NCBI GenBank assembly: GCA_910576335.1
Contig: CAJTIU010000007.1
Location: 145,501-209,500, forward strand
DNA: 64,000 bases
Source of the DNA: Lachnospiraceae bacterium
Lineage (GTDB): Bacteria > Bacillota > Clostridia > Lachnospirales > Lachnospiraceae
Reading direction: 5' to 3'
Positions 42,119 through 51,816 of this stretch are shown here, piece by piece; within the stretch, counting starts at the first letter, position 1; each line of letters starts with the position of its first letter. The notes below the pieces were generated by a model, which saw only the letters and a program-made list of their open reading frames with translations, was not told where the DNA came from and searched no databases. Made by a program: the position numbers and the translations under genes.

Positions 42119-45100
42119 ATGACAAAAAAGATTACAAAAAAAATTCTGGCTTTTGTCATGGCAATTGCCATGGTACTTACCTTGGCAGGGGTTCCATCCC
42201 TCAAAACGGAAGCGGCAGCGCCAAAAAAGGTAAAAAAAGTCAGGCTGAAAATCGGCTCATCTGTTGTGACGAACAAAAAGTATACGATGACAGTCGGACA
42301 GAAAAAAACGGTCAAAGTTACCGTTACGCCGAAGGCGGCAAAGAAAAAGATTACGTTTAAGTCCAGTAAAAAGAAGGTGGCAGCGATTACTAAAAAGGGG
42401 AAGATTACTGCAAAATCAGCTGGAAAGAGTAAAATTACAGTGACGGTTATGGGAAAAAACAAGAAGAAGGTAAAAAAATACATCAATTTGGTTGTAAAAA
42501 AGAAGCCGGCAAAAAAGCCAGTACAAAAAGAGGTGGCAGTAACCGGAGTAACTGCATCCATCTCGCCTGCTTCTATCCGGACAGGTGAAAAGGCACAGAT
42601 CACAGCTACAGTATCACCGGCAAATGCGACAAACAAGACTCTCACCTATTCGTCAGACAAAAAGGGAGTTGCAGAGGTTGACAGCAAGGGAACTGTTACC
42701 GGAATCAGCGCCGGCACAGCAGTCATAACGGTAAAATCAGCCAATGGAAAAACTGCAGCAGTAAGCATTACAGTTGAAGAAAATACAGATTTGTCTTATG
42801 ACGGGTATACATTAAAGTGGGAGGATCAGTTTAACGCAGATTCGTTGAACAGAAAAGACTGGAATGTAGAGTCCCATGATCCAGGATGGGTGAATAATGA
42901 GCTGCAGGCTTATGTTGATTCCGCAGAAAACATCTATATTCAGGATGGAAGCCTTGTACTTAAGCCAGTGGAAACAAAAAATGAAAAGGGTGAAGTATCC
43001 TACACCTCAGGGCGCGTAAACACACAGAACAAGCATGATTTTAAATACGGACTGTTCGAAGCACGCGTAAAGGTTCCAAAGGGACAGGGCTTCCTCCCGG
43101 CATTCTGGATGATGCCCACTAATGAAAATCTGTATGGACAGTGGCCGAGATGCGGTGAGATTGATATCATGGAAGTACTGGGAAATAAGACAGATACCTC
43201 CTATGGAACCATTCACTATGGAAATCCCCACAGTGAAAGCCAGGGCAAATATACTTTAGCTCAGGGCACGAAAGATTTTTCGCAGGAGTATCACGTATTT
43301 GACGTGGAATGGATGCCTGGAAAAATCAACTGGTATGTAGACGGAAAATTAATCCACACGGAAGACGACTGGTATTCTGCTACAGAAGGACAGGGAGAGA
43401 TCAGTTACCCGGCACCGTTTGACCAGCCGTTTTATATCATTCTGAATCTGGCTGTAGGCGGAAGCTGGCCGGGCAATCCGGACGCGACTACGGATATTAA
43501 AAACTCTGCTTTCTACATTGATTATGTAAAAGCATATCAAAAGGACAGCTATGATGAGAATGTGGAAAAACCAGTGAAAGATGTTGTATTAAGAGATCCG
43601 GATAAAAACGGGAACTATATCGTAAATGGAGACTTTGCAGCACAGGAAGACCTGACAGATACAAAGGACTGGGTATTTCTCAATGCACTTGGAGGAGAAG
43701 CATCTGCAGCAATCAATAATCAAGCGATTGCAATTAAAACAACGAATGAAGGTACAGTAGATTACAGCGTTCAGCTTGTCCAGGCTGGCCTTCCCATGAA
43801 AAAGGGCGGGGTGTACGAGCTTAAGTTTGATGCATATGCTGACGAGGCAAGAACTATGAAAGTAGATGTGTCGGCTCCCGACAGATCCTACAGGAGATAT
43901 CTGGAGGATACAACAGTAAACCTTACGGCAGAGAAGCAGACCTTTACCTATAAGTTTACAATGAAGGACAATGACGACGCAAACGGCCGTCTGGAATTCA
44001 ACATGGGAGCATCAGGATCAACCGCAGATATCCACATCAGCAATGTGACACTGAAAAAGACGGAAGACATTGTGATAGAAGAAGGCAAGAAGGGAGTACT
44101 GGCAGACGGAAATTATGTGTATAACGGCAGCTTCCAGGAAGGCGAGGGACGTCTTGGATACTGGACGGTTGGAGGAAACACAGAGGCAAAGGTAAGTGTA
44201 ACCAATGAAAATAACATCCGGCGGCTAAAGATCGAGGCTTCGGAAGGAACATCTGCCGAAAATCCTGTCATAATCTCACAGGATGCGCTTGCACTGATAG
44301 CAGGCAAATATGCGCTGAGCTTCATCGCAGAGGGAGAATCCGGAAAGGAGATTAAGGTAATCGCAGCAGGAGAGACGTTTACCGCTGAACTTGACGGCAC
44401 CGAGAAATCCTATGATTATAAGCTTGCTTTAGAAGGGGAGCCATCCAATACAGATGTTGCAGTCTATGTGGAAACACCAGGAGTATTTTACATTGATGAT
44501 ATCAGAATTGTGGAGGACACGCTGATTAAGAACGGAAGCTTTAATGCGGGATTTGCAGGCTATGAGCCATATATTGACAGCAGCGCCGCCGCTTCCTATG
44601 TGGTCGACAGCCTGAATGAGGACAATGCGGCTGACTTCTCAATTGAGAATACCGGAGATGCAGCATGGAAGATCCAGCTCAAGCAAAACAATGTAGTGCT
44701 TGAAGAGAACCAGTGGTACAGGCTGTCCCTTGATGCAAAATCAAGTATTGCAAGAAAGCTGATGTTCGCCATTCAGAGAGATGGTTCAGGCGACGATAAC
44801 TGGGATCCATATTCCGGAGAAAAAATTGTGGAACTTGGAAACAATTACAAGACATACGAAATTGTATTCCAGATGAAGAAGCCAACAGACCTGAAAGCAA
44901 TACTCAGCATCTCTATGGGAGCAGTCGACGGAGAGCAGATTTCAAAGAAGCACCGGATCTGTATTGATAACATCAATTTGGAAAAAACGGAGGCCCCGGC
45001 TGTCAGCGAACAGCCTGCAGGAGAGAATCTGCTGAAGAATGGTGATTTCGCCTCAGGAAGTGAAGGGTGGGAAAATGCAGTTACAGAACCTGGAGAAGCA

Positions 45101-45472
45101 GTGTTTTCCTTTGAAGACAATAAGGCAGTCTGTAATATTACAAATACCGGTACGGCGGACTGGAATGTACAGCTGAAACAGGCAGGGCTTACCCTTATAG
45201 AAGGTGAAAGCTATTGTATAACATTCAAGGCTGCGTCTACTGAGGCGCGTACGATCAAGCTTGCCTTGTTAAGCACATCCTATGACTGGTATGGCGGAAG
45301 TGATATAGAATTAGAGGCGAATCAGGAAAAAGAGGTTACCATAGACTTTACAATGGAGAATCCTACCGATATAAACACAACACTGGTAGTGTCTATGGGG
45401 CTGATAGAGGGTAAGGAGACCCCTGCTTCCAGTATTGCATTATCTGATTTCTCTCTCGTAAAAAAAGAATAA
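42119..45472 (+). CDS. Secreted multi-modular GH16 endo-beta-1,3-glucanase (laminarinase)
   Basis: It hydrolyses internal beta-1,3 (or mixed 1,3/1,4) glucan bonds outside the cell. The 1117-residue protein starts with a signal peptide ('ILAFVMAIAMVLTLAG', cleavage probably after 'TEAAA'). It then has two Ig-like BIG2 domains (about 38-130, very lysine-rich, and 140-222) and the GH16 catalytic domain (about 228-478) with 'GEIDIMEVLGN', nucleophile Glu347, Asp349 and acid/base Glu352. Four CBM4/9-like carbohydrate-binding modules follow, starting near 501, 667, 804 and 973, each opening with 'NGDF' or 'NGSF'. No LPxTG or SLH anchor is seen; the basic N-terminal domains may bind the wall. It has its own promoter and terminator. 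Confidence 0.93.
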   Translation: MTKKITKKILAFVMAIAMVLTLAGVPSLKTEAAAPKKVKKVRLKIGSSVVTNKKYTMTVGQKKTVKVTVTPKAAKKKITFKSSKKKVAAITKKGKITAKSAGKSKITVTVMGKNKKKVKKYINLVVKKKPAKKPVQKEVAVTGVTASISPASIRTGEKAQITATVSPANATNKTLTYSSDKKGVAEVDSKGTVTGISAGTAVITVKSANGKTAAVSITVEENTDLSYDGYTLKWEDQFNADSLNRKDWNVESHDPGWVNNELQAYVDSAENIYIQDGSLVLKPVETKNEKGEVSYTSGRVNTQNKHDFKYGLFEARVKVPKGQGFLPAFWMMPTNENLYGQWPRCGEIDIMEVLGNKTDTSYGTIHYGNPHSESQGKYTLAQGTKDFSQEYHVFDVEWMPGKINWYVDGKLIHTEDDWYSATEGQGEISYPAPFDQPFYIILNLAVGGSWPGNPDATTDIKNSAFYIDYVKAYQKDSYDENVEKPVKDVVLRDPDKNGNYIVNGDFAAQEDLTDTKDWVFLNALGGEASAAINNQAIAIKTTNEGTVDYSVQLVQAGLPMKKGGVYELKFDAYADEARTMKVDVSAPDRSYRRYLEDTTVNLTAEKQTFTYKFTMKDNDDANGRLEFNMGASGSTADIHISNVTLKKTEDIVIEEGKKGVLADGNYVYNGSFQEGEGRLGYWTVGGNTEAKVSVTNENNIRRLKIEASEGTSAENPVIISQDALALIAGKYALSFIAEGESGKEIKVIAAGETFTAELDGTEKSYDYKLALEGEPSNTDVAVYVETPGVFYIDDIRIVEDTLIKNGSFNAGFAGYEPYIDSSAAASYVVDSLNEDNAADFSIENTGDAAWKIQLKQNNVVLEENQWYRLSLDAKSSIARKLMFAIQRDGSGDDNWDPYSGEKIVELGNNYKTYEIVFQMKKPTDLKAILSISMGAVDGEQISKKHRICIDNINLEKTEAPAVSEQPAGENLLKNGDFASGSEGWENAVTEPGEAVFSFEDNKAVCNITNTGTADWNVQLKQAGLTLIEGESYCITFKAASTEARTIKLALLSTSYDWYGGSDIELEANQEKEVTIDFTMENPTDINTTLVVSMGLIEGKETPASSIALSDFSLVKKE

Positions 45473-45487
45473 ACCTTTATTAAACAG

Positions 45488-45515
45488 AGATGGAACGTTT
45501 GTTCCATCTTTGTTG
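45488..45515 (+). terminator. Terminator after the laminarinase gene
   Basis: AGATGGAAC (45488-45496) pairs with GTTCCATCT (45501-45509), followed by the T-rich TTGTTGTG. The U-tract is imperfect. Confidence 0.65.
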
Positions 45516-45526
45516 TGATTCGTGAT

Positions 45527-45579
45527 TCATGACACTTGCAGAAACACATCAAAATACCTTTTGACGCTTTCATCATGAT
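45527..45579. promoter_or_regulatory. Operator-like motifs upstream of the AraC gene
   Basis: ATTCATGACAC (45527-45537) is the reverse complement of the GTGTCATGAAT motif of the importer promoter. TTGACGCTTTCATCATGAT (45561-45579) matches the site before the laminarinase gene. In reverse it reads TGAAAGCGTCAA, similar to LacI-family or cre operators. Autoregulation or catabolite control is plausible. Confidence 0.5.
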
Positions 45580-45668
45580 ATAGTAAAATAAAAGAAATTC
45601 TTTTGGGAACTGTTACATAGTGAACATAATTTTGGTGCTGTACGAATGATACGGAAGGAGAATATTCT

Positions 45669-46436
45669 ATGAGCTATCAGGACGAGTGGATTCTTTTAGA
45701 AGCACAGGACGAGATTGATGAGGTAGAGCACAGGCAGCCTACAGAGGAATTTTTATTTTACCAGGCAGTAACGAGCGGCGATATCGATGCAGTGAGGAAG
45801 AACTGTAAACAGGAGAGATTCCTGGATACGGACGGTGTGGGTATTCTGTCCCGGAATCCCATTACGAACCTAAAATACCATTTCGTTATTACAACAGCAA
45901 TGATTACCCGTCTCTGCAGGCAGAAGGGCATGGAGCTTGAGCAGGCTTTTCGGATGAGTGATTTTTATATTCAGAGGCTGGATGATATTCAGACTGTGCG
46001 GGGAATACGGAATCTGCATGAGGAGATGGTCTTAGATTACACAGAAAAGATGCGCAGATTTAGCCATAACGACACCAATTCCAAACACATTCATGCCTGT
46101 AAGGAATATATTTATTCCCATATAAAGGAACGAATTACCATAGAAGACCTGGCAGAGGAGCTGGGAGTGTCGGCCAGTTATTTGTCCCGTCTGTTTAAGA
46201 AGGAAACAGGGGATTCTGTCAGCGCCTATATACGCAGGCAGAAGATTGACATGGCGAAGAATCTCCTGAGATATAGCGACTACTCCATGATCGACATTGC
46301 CAATCGCCTGTCGTTTTCTTCACAGAGCCATTTTATACAGCAATTCCGGGATATTGTGGGTATGACGCCGAAGAAATACCGGGATGAAAATCATATGATC
46401 CAATGGGATTCAGGAACGGGGACGGGGCAAAATTAA
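45669..46436 (+). CDS. AraC family regulator of the beta-glucan locus
   Basis: The 255-residue regulator has a short N-terminal domain without a cupin ('FLFYQAVTSGDIDAVRKNCK', 'HFVITTAMITRLCRQKGMEL'), as in YesN-like output domains. A C-terminal AraC double helix-turn-helix follows ('ITIEDLAEELGVSASYLSRL', 'SMIDIANRLSFSSQSHFIQQ', ending 'GMTPKKYR'). The last residues 'SGTGTGQN' are encoded by a palindromic repeat. It lies between the laminarinase and the GH94 genes and is the best candidate to bind the shared GTCATGAWT motif. That is inference from position. CGGAAGGAGAATATT precedes ATG. Confidence 0.88.
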   Translation: MSYQDEWILLEAQDEIDEVEHRQPTEEFLFYQAVTSGDIDAVRKNCKQERFLDTDGVGILSRNPITNLKYHFVITTAMITRLCRQKGMELEQAFRMSDFYIQRLDDIQTVRGIRNLHEEMVLDYTEKMRRFSHNDTNSKHIHACKEYIYSHIKERITIEDLAEELGVSASYLSRLFKKETGDSVSAYIRRQKIDMAKNLLRYSDYSMIDIANRLSFSSQSHFIQQFRDIVGMTPKKYRDENHMIQWDSGTGTGQN

Positions 46437-46452
46437 TTTTGCCCCGTCCCCG
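46417..46452. repeat. GGGGACGGGG palindrome with CAAAATT centre
   Basis: CGGGGACGGGGCAAAATT and its exact complement form a 36-base perfect palindrome between the converging AraC and GH94 genes. The centre and flanking pairs differ from other copies, but symmetry is complete. Confidence 0.92.
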
Positions 46453-46457
46453 ACTTA

Positions 46458-48866
46458 TTACAAGATTAGGAGGATTTCATTGTCTTCCTTCAGAAGGTCA
46501 GCGGGAATGTAGTTTTCCTCAAGCTTTCTGCCATTGACCGTGAGAGCCTGGCAGCCGGATTCTTTTTTGTCCGGGTTTTTAATCAGGATATGGAGATGCT
46601 TTCCGCGGAAGTCCTTTTCAATTTCCAGGCGTTCCCATTGCTTTGGAATAGCGGGCGCTATTTTGATGCCCTTTAAGTCAGGGCGGAGTCCCAGAATTCC
46701 TTCCACGCATCCGACCATTACAGTTGATGCTGTGCCGGTGAGCCAGTGGACATGGGAGCGTCCCGGATGTCTGCTGGAGCGGCCTTCGGTAAACTGACCA
46801 TAGCAGTAAGGCTCCAGGCGGCGGATTTCTGCCTTGTCGTTCCAGGCAGCAGGTGCATTTTCCATGAAATAGGTAAAGGCGTGTTCACCGTGGCCGCACA
46901 GAGCTTCTGCCAGAATCAGCCAGCCCTGTGACTGGGAGAAAATACCGGAATTCTCCTTTGTTCCCTGATTATAAATTACTGCAAGGGCTCCGTCAAAAGC
47001 ATGGGAATGATAAGGGGGATCCATTAGGAGAGCTCCGTATTCTGTATTTAAGTTTTCATATACGTTCGTTAGTGCTGCGTCAGCCTGCCTGCTGTCTGCA
47101 AGACCACTGATGACAGACCAGCTTTGTGGATTCAGCCACAGGCTGGCTTCGGGATCTGCGGCTGCCCCGATCCGTTCTCCGGCCTCTGTATATCCGCGGA
47201 TAAAACGGTCATTATCCCAGCATAGTTTTTGAATCAGAGCGCCTGTTTCAGCAATCTTACCTTCCAGGTATTTTGTATAGTCTGCATCCTCCCTGTACTC
47301 CGAGAATCTCTTTAAGATCACTAAGGCATAGTAAAACTGCATTGCTACAAATGAGGATTCTCCCTTTTCTCCCAGGCGCAGGCAGTCGTTCCAGTCTGCG
47401 TAAAGTCCCGCAGGCATGCCATGGGGACCAAGATGCCCAAGGGAAAAGGAAACGGCACGCTTTAAATGACCGTAAACGCTGTCTGCTTCCGCATCTGCAA
47501 AAGGTATGACCTCGTCAAGAAATTCTGTATCTCCGGTTTCTGCAATGTATTTATAGACAGTTGGGAAGAGCCATAATGCATCATCAGCCCGGTAGGCCGG
47601 ATGCCCGGTTTCTTCGCGGTAGGAAGCATCGTCCGGTGTGTCTTCATGTCCCGGATTATGTGTGAACTTTACGAGAGGAAGCCCGCCGCCCTCCTTTACC
47701 TGCGCAGAGAGCATAAAACGGATTTTTTCTTTTGCCATTTCTGGTGCAAGATGGATGATGCCCTGAATATCCTGTACAGTATCGCGGTATCCGTATCCAT
47801 TGCGCAGCCCGCAGTAGATGAAGGAAGCGGCGCGGGACCAGATAAATGTCATAAAGCAGTTATAGGCATTCCATGTTCCCAGCATGGTGTTGAATTCCTG
47901 GCTTGGAGAAGTCACCCTCAGATGATCCAGCTTTTCATACCAGTAGGATTTAAGCGCTGACAAATCCGAAGCAGTCTTTTTAACCGGATCTGTGTAATCC
48001 TGTAAAATGGAAGCCTCCTTCATTCCGCCGGTACCGAGGAGAAATGCGATTGTCTTCGTCTCGCCGGGAGCCAGTGTAACAGTGCAGGAGAGTGCGCCGC
48101 AGGAATTTTCATTGTAGCTGGTCACATTTCCCAAATTGCCGGACAGGACTCCCTGGGGATTTCCGTATCCGTGATATCTGCCGAGAAAATGCTCCTTATC
48201 CCCGCAGTAGGAAGAAGCTTTGGAACCCGCAAGTCCGAAGAAACGCTCAGTTACGTTTTTGTCGTCTACCGTTTCCTCCTCCGGGAGAGCATCCAGGTTT
48301 CCGTGTATCTGCTGTATGATGCAGTTTTCCTTGAATAAGGTTCTTGCAATAAACAGTGAATACTGCAGATTCACCTGATCCTGTTCATAATTGCCGTGGT
48401 TTGTAAATTCGGCATACCCGGTCAGGGTAAGGTTCCTCGGACGCTGTGACTGGTTTGTTACAGACAGAGCCCATACCTCAAAGGATTCATGAAGCGGAAC
48501 ATAATAAGAAGCAAGGGAATGAATTTCGCTGTAGTCTGCAATCATGTGTGTATATCCCATGCCGTGGCGGCATTCACTCCGATATCTGTCCGGATCCTTT
48601 CCTACCGGCTGCCAGGAAGCAGACCAGTAATCCTCTGAATCATTATCCCGGATGTAAAGATAGCGTCCGGGCTGGTCAAAGCTGTTAAAAATGTAGCGCA
48701 GGATGCGTCCGTTTGCCCCGGATTTTGCAAAGCTGTAGCCTCCTGCATTATTTGATATAATTGCCCCGTACTTTGGGGAGCCCAGATAATTTACCCAGGG
48801 AGCTGGAGTATCCGGGCGCTGAATCACATATTCCCGTTTTTTATCGTCAAAATATCCATATTTCAT
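46458..48866 (-). CDS. GH94 phosphorylase, cellobiose phosphorylase-like
   Basis: It splits a beta-glucobiose with phosphate into glucose 1-phosphate and glucose, saving ATP. The 802-residue length and N-terminal 'MKYGYFDDKKREYVIQRPDT' with 'PWVNYLGSPKYGAIISN' follow the cellobiose phosphorylase type. The (alpha/alpha)6 barrel carries the general-acid Asp in 'GLYADWNDCLRLGEKGES', with 'GLRNGYGYRDTVQDIQGI' and 'GRSSRHPGRSHVHWLTGTAS' as phosphate and sugar sites. No signal peptide, so cytoplasmic. The substrate could be cellobiose or laminaribiose; the locus favours beta-1,3 sugars, the sequence type cellobiose. It is second in an operon behind the other GH94 gene. Confidence 0.88.
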   Translation of the reverse strand: MKYGYFDDKKREYVIQRPDTPAPWVNYLGSPKYGAIISNNAGGYSFAKSGANGRILRYIFNSFDQPGRYLYIRDNDSEDYWSASWQPVGKDPDRYRSECRHGMGYTHMIADYSEIHSLASYYVPLHESFEVWALSVTNQSQRPRNLTLTGYAEFTNHGNYEQDQVNLQYSLFIARTLFKENCIIQQIHGNLDALPEEETVDDKNVTERFFGLAGSKASSYCGDKEHFLGRYHGYGNPQGVLSGNLGNVTSYNENSCGALSCTVTLAPGETKTIAFLLGTGGMKEASILQDYTDPVKKTASDLSALKSYWYEKLDHLRVTSPSQEFNTMLGTWNAYNCFMTFIWSRAASFIYCGLRNGYGYRDTVQDIQGIIHLAPEMAKEKIRFMLSAQVKEGGGLPLVKFTHNPGHEDTPDDASYREETGHPAYRADDALWLFPTVYKYIAETGDTEFLDEVIPFADAEADSVYGHLKRAVSFSLGHLGPHGMPAGLYADWNDCLRLGEKGESSFVAMQFYYALVILKRFSEYREDADYTKYLEGKIAETGALIQKLCWDNDRFIRGYTEAGERIGAAADPEASLWLNPQSWSVISGLADSRQADAALTNVYENLNTEYGALLMDPPYHSHAFDGALAVIYNQGTKENSGIFSQSQGWLILAEALCGHGEHAFTYFMENAPAAWNDKAEIRRLEPYCYGQFTEGRSSRHPGRSHVHWLTGTASTVMVGCVEGILGLRPDLKGIKIAPAIPKQWERLEIEKDFRGKHLHILIKNPDKKESGCQALTVNGRKLEENYIPADLLKEDNEILLIL

Positions 48867-48974
48867 GTTATCATCTCTTTCCTTTCATTATCTATACCAA
48901 CGGCTGGTGAAATCTGCCGTCGGTATTGCATCAGCCACAAAGCGGAATAATTCCTCATGCGATTTATTTGATGC

Positions 48975-51695
48975 TTAGTACAAATATACGGTTATGGTAT
49001 GTACCTTGCCGGGCAATGCAAGAATGTCTTTGCGCGGAAGTACGGCAGAGCTTTCGTCCGCAGTAAGCGCAGTCTCGCCGCAGCAGGCGGAACCAATTCG
49101 GTAAGAGCCAAAGTCCTTCCCATCCTCGTTTTTATAGATTACCCTGAATGTGTGACCTGCAAAGGGGACTGTAATGGCAGCAGTTTTGCTGTCATCAAAC
49201 TGCTCTTTTAGAAGCTTTGGATACAAAACAAGATTTCCTTCCTCTCCCCGGACGCCGAAAACCTCTGTAATCATAGTAAGCATAAACCAGCTTGCCGCGC
49301 CGGTCAGATACTGATACATCCCCCTGCCGTCAGAACGGAAATATTCTGGAATGCCCGGGTAAATATGGCTTATGTCAAAGTTAAGGGCAGTATCGGCGAG
49401 CGTTTTCAGGGCCTTCCATCCTTCCTTTGCATATCCCCGGCGATACAGGGCATTTGCATACATAACCGTCATGTGCGAGAAGACGGCTCCATTCTCCTTT
49501 TCCCCATAGGCAAATCCGAACATGCGTCCCATGTCAAACTTGAGTTCACCAAAATCTGTATTTAGCCGGTAACCGCCTATATCCCTCTGATAGAGATAAT
49601 GGTCAGCACTTTTTATGATCTTCCTGGTCTGCGCATTATCTGCTGTTTTACTCATAACTGCAAATACCTGGCCTGTCAGCATCATGCGGACATGATTCTG
49701 GAAGATTCCTTCCACAGCCCGTCCATGGTTGTCGTAATAGCTGTTGTACCAGCCTTCCTCATCGGATACAGAAATCCACTCCTGGGATCTTAAATGTGCC
49801 TTAAGCCATTCTGCCTTCTGGGTCAGGTTTTCGGCCAAAGTCTCCAGGGAGCAGCAGATCCGGCTTCCGCTGATTGTATGGCAGCACTTCTCTGTATAGC
49901 TGTCCAGTATCTCCTGCTTTTTACTGATCTGACCGAAAACCGCTGAATCCTGATTAAGAAAAACTGCGATTTCCTTCAGAAGCTCTGCCGAGTGGGAGGA
50001 GGAATGACGGTCCAGGAGACGTATCATTGCAGCAAGATCTGACAGATTGCCTGCATAGGCACAGGTAAAGGCCACACTTTCTCCCTGCTCAGATGCCATG
50101 TCAAGGGCATCGTTCCAGTCGGCTCCCCTGAGTCTGTAGATATTATGCCCGCCTACTTCATAGAAGGCGGCAAGCTGTTGGATGAGAATGTGCTCCAGGA
50201 GGGTGCCTGTATACACATCTCCGCTGTCTGTGCGCTGTTCATTTCCACATTCTGGCTTCCACAGTGCATCAATGGCTGTCCCCCGCATGATCTGCGAATC
50301 TTTAAAATACGAAACCTTTTGATTCAGAATATCCACATCCCCGGTCTGGTCAATATACAGCTTTGTTGTCATCAGCGGCCAGAGTGCGTGATCCATCCAT
50401 ACCCGTGCAATTCCGTTCCGGTCTGCAAGAAAATTACCGTCCCCTTCTCCGATAATGGTCGCATTGGTTCCATCAATACGGACGCCTCCATAATTCATGA
50501 CAATCATGCTCCGTACCTTCTCAGGATCCATCAGAAGCAGAGAAAGGCAGTCCTGCCAAAGATCCCGCCATCCTCTTCCGCCTCTTCCGTAGTCATGGTG
50601 AGGCAGAAAGGAACATCCGAACAGACGGCGCAGGAATGGCTGAAAACAGATCCATTTCATCAGATGGTCAAAATCAGCATCCCGGGTATGGAAGTCCGTG
50701 CAGACCTGGGCTCTCCAGTAGTCCATAGTGTCATTCAGCGCCTGTTTTACCTTGCTGGTACAGTTGAATCTCTCCGCAATCAGGGCAATGTCTTCCCGGC
50801 TGTTTTCTGCACCAAGGAGAAGGATATAGTCTGCCTTCTCTTTCGGGGCGAGAAGTACAGGCTCGAATCGGAAGGCGCCCATCGCCTCCTTCCCGGCAGC
50901 GGATACACCGGCCGGCGCTCCGGGCTTTTGCCCATAGACAGCGCCTGGATGGGTAAAAGTGCCTCCCTCGCCGATAAAATCTTCTACAGTAGGATAAAAG
51001 TCCGTGGGGGCGCTGCCGTCCCCTGTACAGCCCAGTACATAGTAAATCCGGTTATTTGGACGGTGTCCTTTTTCATCAAAGGACATGGTGGGGCAGACAA
51101 AAACACCGTTTTTATCTGTAGTAATCCGGTGGAGCATAGAGGTGACATTCCGGTGATCCCGTATGTTATCTGCACTTCGTCCATAGATGGGGATTGCACC
51201 CCATGCAGTCAGCCGACGGTCCCGGTCAGAGCAGTTCTGTATGGTTACATACATAATTTCTACATTTGCATCCTTTGGTATGAAGGAAGTAACTATAGAA
51301 GACAGTTTAAGAGCCTTTGAGCTTCGCCTTAAGCTCTGCCACATAAATCCGGCAGACAGCTCGCTCTCATCCTGCATAGATGAGAATCTGCATGCTTCCT
51401 GCTCTGCAGAGGCTCCTGTAACCGAGTAAGCAGGGGCATCACCGCTTTCCGGGGACTGGCAGTCCGTTACTGTAACCCAGAAATTCCTGGTGGAACGATT
51501 ATTGTGGAGATTTTCAGAGCTTACCGGTTCCAATAAGAAAGTTTCCTGATCAATTTTCGCGTCTCCGCCGAGACTGGGGGTAACAGAGCTCTTAAGTCCT
51601 GTCTCTGAAGCGAGCGGGAGATACAGAAAGCTTGTATTTTCTGGCTGCTTCAAAATAAAGCTGCCGTGTTCATCAATAAATTTAAGATGCTTCAA
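48975..51695 (-). CDS. GH94 phosphorylase, laminaribiose/beta-oligoglucan type
   Basis: This 906-residue GH94 enzyme differs clearly from its neighbour. N-terminal 'MKHLKFIDEHGSFILKQPEN', catalytic barrel 'YGRGGRGWRDLWQDCLSLLL', general acid in 'IYRLRGADWNDALDMASEQG', and C-terminal 'YPGIPEYFRSDGRGMYQYLT' are visible. Length and layout fit the longer GH94 branch that includes laminaribiose phosphorylases and oligoglucan phosphorylases. With a secreted laminarinase in the locus, a beta-1,3 substrate is the best guess. It is cytoplasmic (no signal peptide). It is first gene of the minus-strand operon; GAAAGGAGCTAAAAATT precedes ATG. The divergent promoter region is shared with the importer. Confidence 0.85.
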   Translation of the reverse strand: MKHLKFIDEHGSFILKQPENTSFLYLPLASETGLKSSVTPSLGGDAKIDQETFLLEPVSSENLHNNRSTRNFWVTVTDCQSPESGDAPAYSVTGASAEQEACRFSSMQDESELSAGFMWQSLRRSSKALKLSSIVTSFIPKDANVEIMYVTIQNCSDRDRRLTAWGAIPIYGRSADNIRDHRNVTSMLHRITTDKNGVFVCPTMSFDEKGHRPNNRIYYVLGCTGDGSAPTDFYPTVEDFIGEGGTFTHPGAVYGQKPGAPAGVSAAGKEAMGAFRFEPVLLAPKEKADYILLLGAENSREDIALIAERFNCTSKVKQALNDTMDYWRAQVCTDFHTRDADFDHLMKWICFQPFLRRLFGCSFLPHHDYGRGGRGWRDLWQDCLSLLLMDPEKVRSMIVMNYGGVRIDGTNATIIGEGDGNFLADRNGIARVWMDHALWPLMTTKLYIDQTGDVDILNQKVSYFKDSQIMRGTAIDALWKPECGNEQRTDSGDVYTGTLLEHILIQQLAAFYEVGGHNIYRLRGADWNDALDMASEQGESVAFTCAYAGNLSDLAAMIRLLDRHSSSHSAELLKEIAVFLNQDSAVFGQISKKQEILDSYTEKCCHTISGSRICCSLETLAENLTQKAEWLKAHLRSQEWISVSDEEGWYNSYYDNHGRAVEGIFQNHVRMMLTGQVFAVMSKTADNAQTRKIIKSADHYLYQRDIGGYRLNTDFGELKFDMGRMFGFAYGEKENGAVFSHMTVMYANALYRRGYAKEGWKALKTLADTALNFDISHIYPGIPEYFRSDGRGMYQYLTGAASWFMLTMITEVFGVRGEEGNLVLYPKLLKEQFDDSKTAAITVPFAGHTFRVIYKNEDGKDFGSYRIGSACCGETALTADESSAVLPRKDILALPGKVHTITVYLY

Positions 51696-51777
51696 TTTTT
51701 AGCTCCTTTCATAATAAAGATATATGAAAGCATCATATAGGAAATCAGATAAGAAAAAAATAAAATACATGCGAAAA

Positions 51778-51793
51778 GTATCAGAATCATGAC
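51778..51793 (-). promoter_or_regulatory. Shared motif upstream of the GH94 operon
   Basis: On the minus strand this reads GTCATGATTCTGATAC, matching the motif at the laminarinase and importer promoters. A TATTTT that could serve as -10 box lies 26 bases after its start. Confidence 0.5.
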
Positions 51794-51816
51794 ATAAAAT
51801 AGACAGAATAAGACTG

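Noticed and set aside
50145..51320. 391-residue open frame on the plus strand
   Set aside because: It lies fully antisense to the well-supported GH94 gene, has no ribosome binding site and its translation is low-complexity Cys/His/Pro text typical of a reverse shadow.
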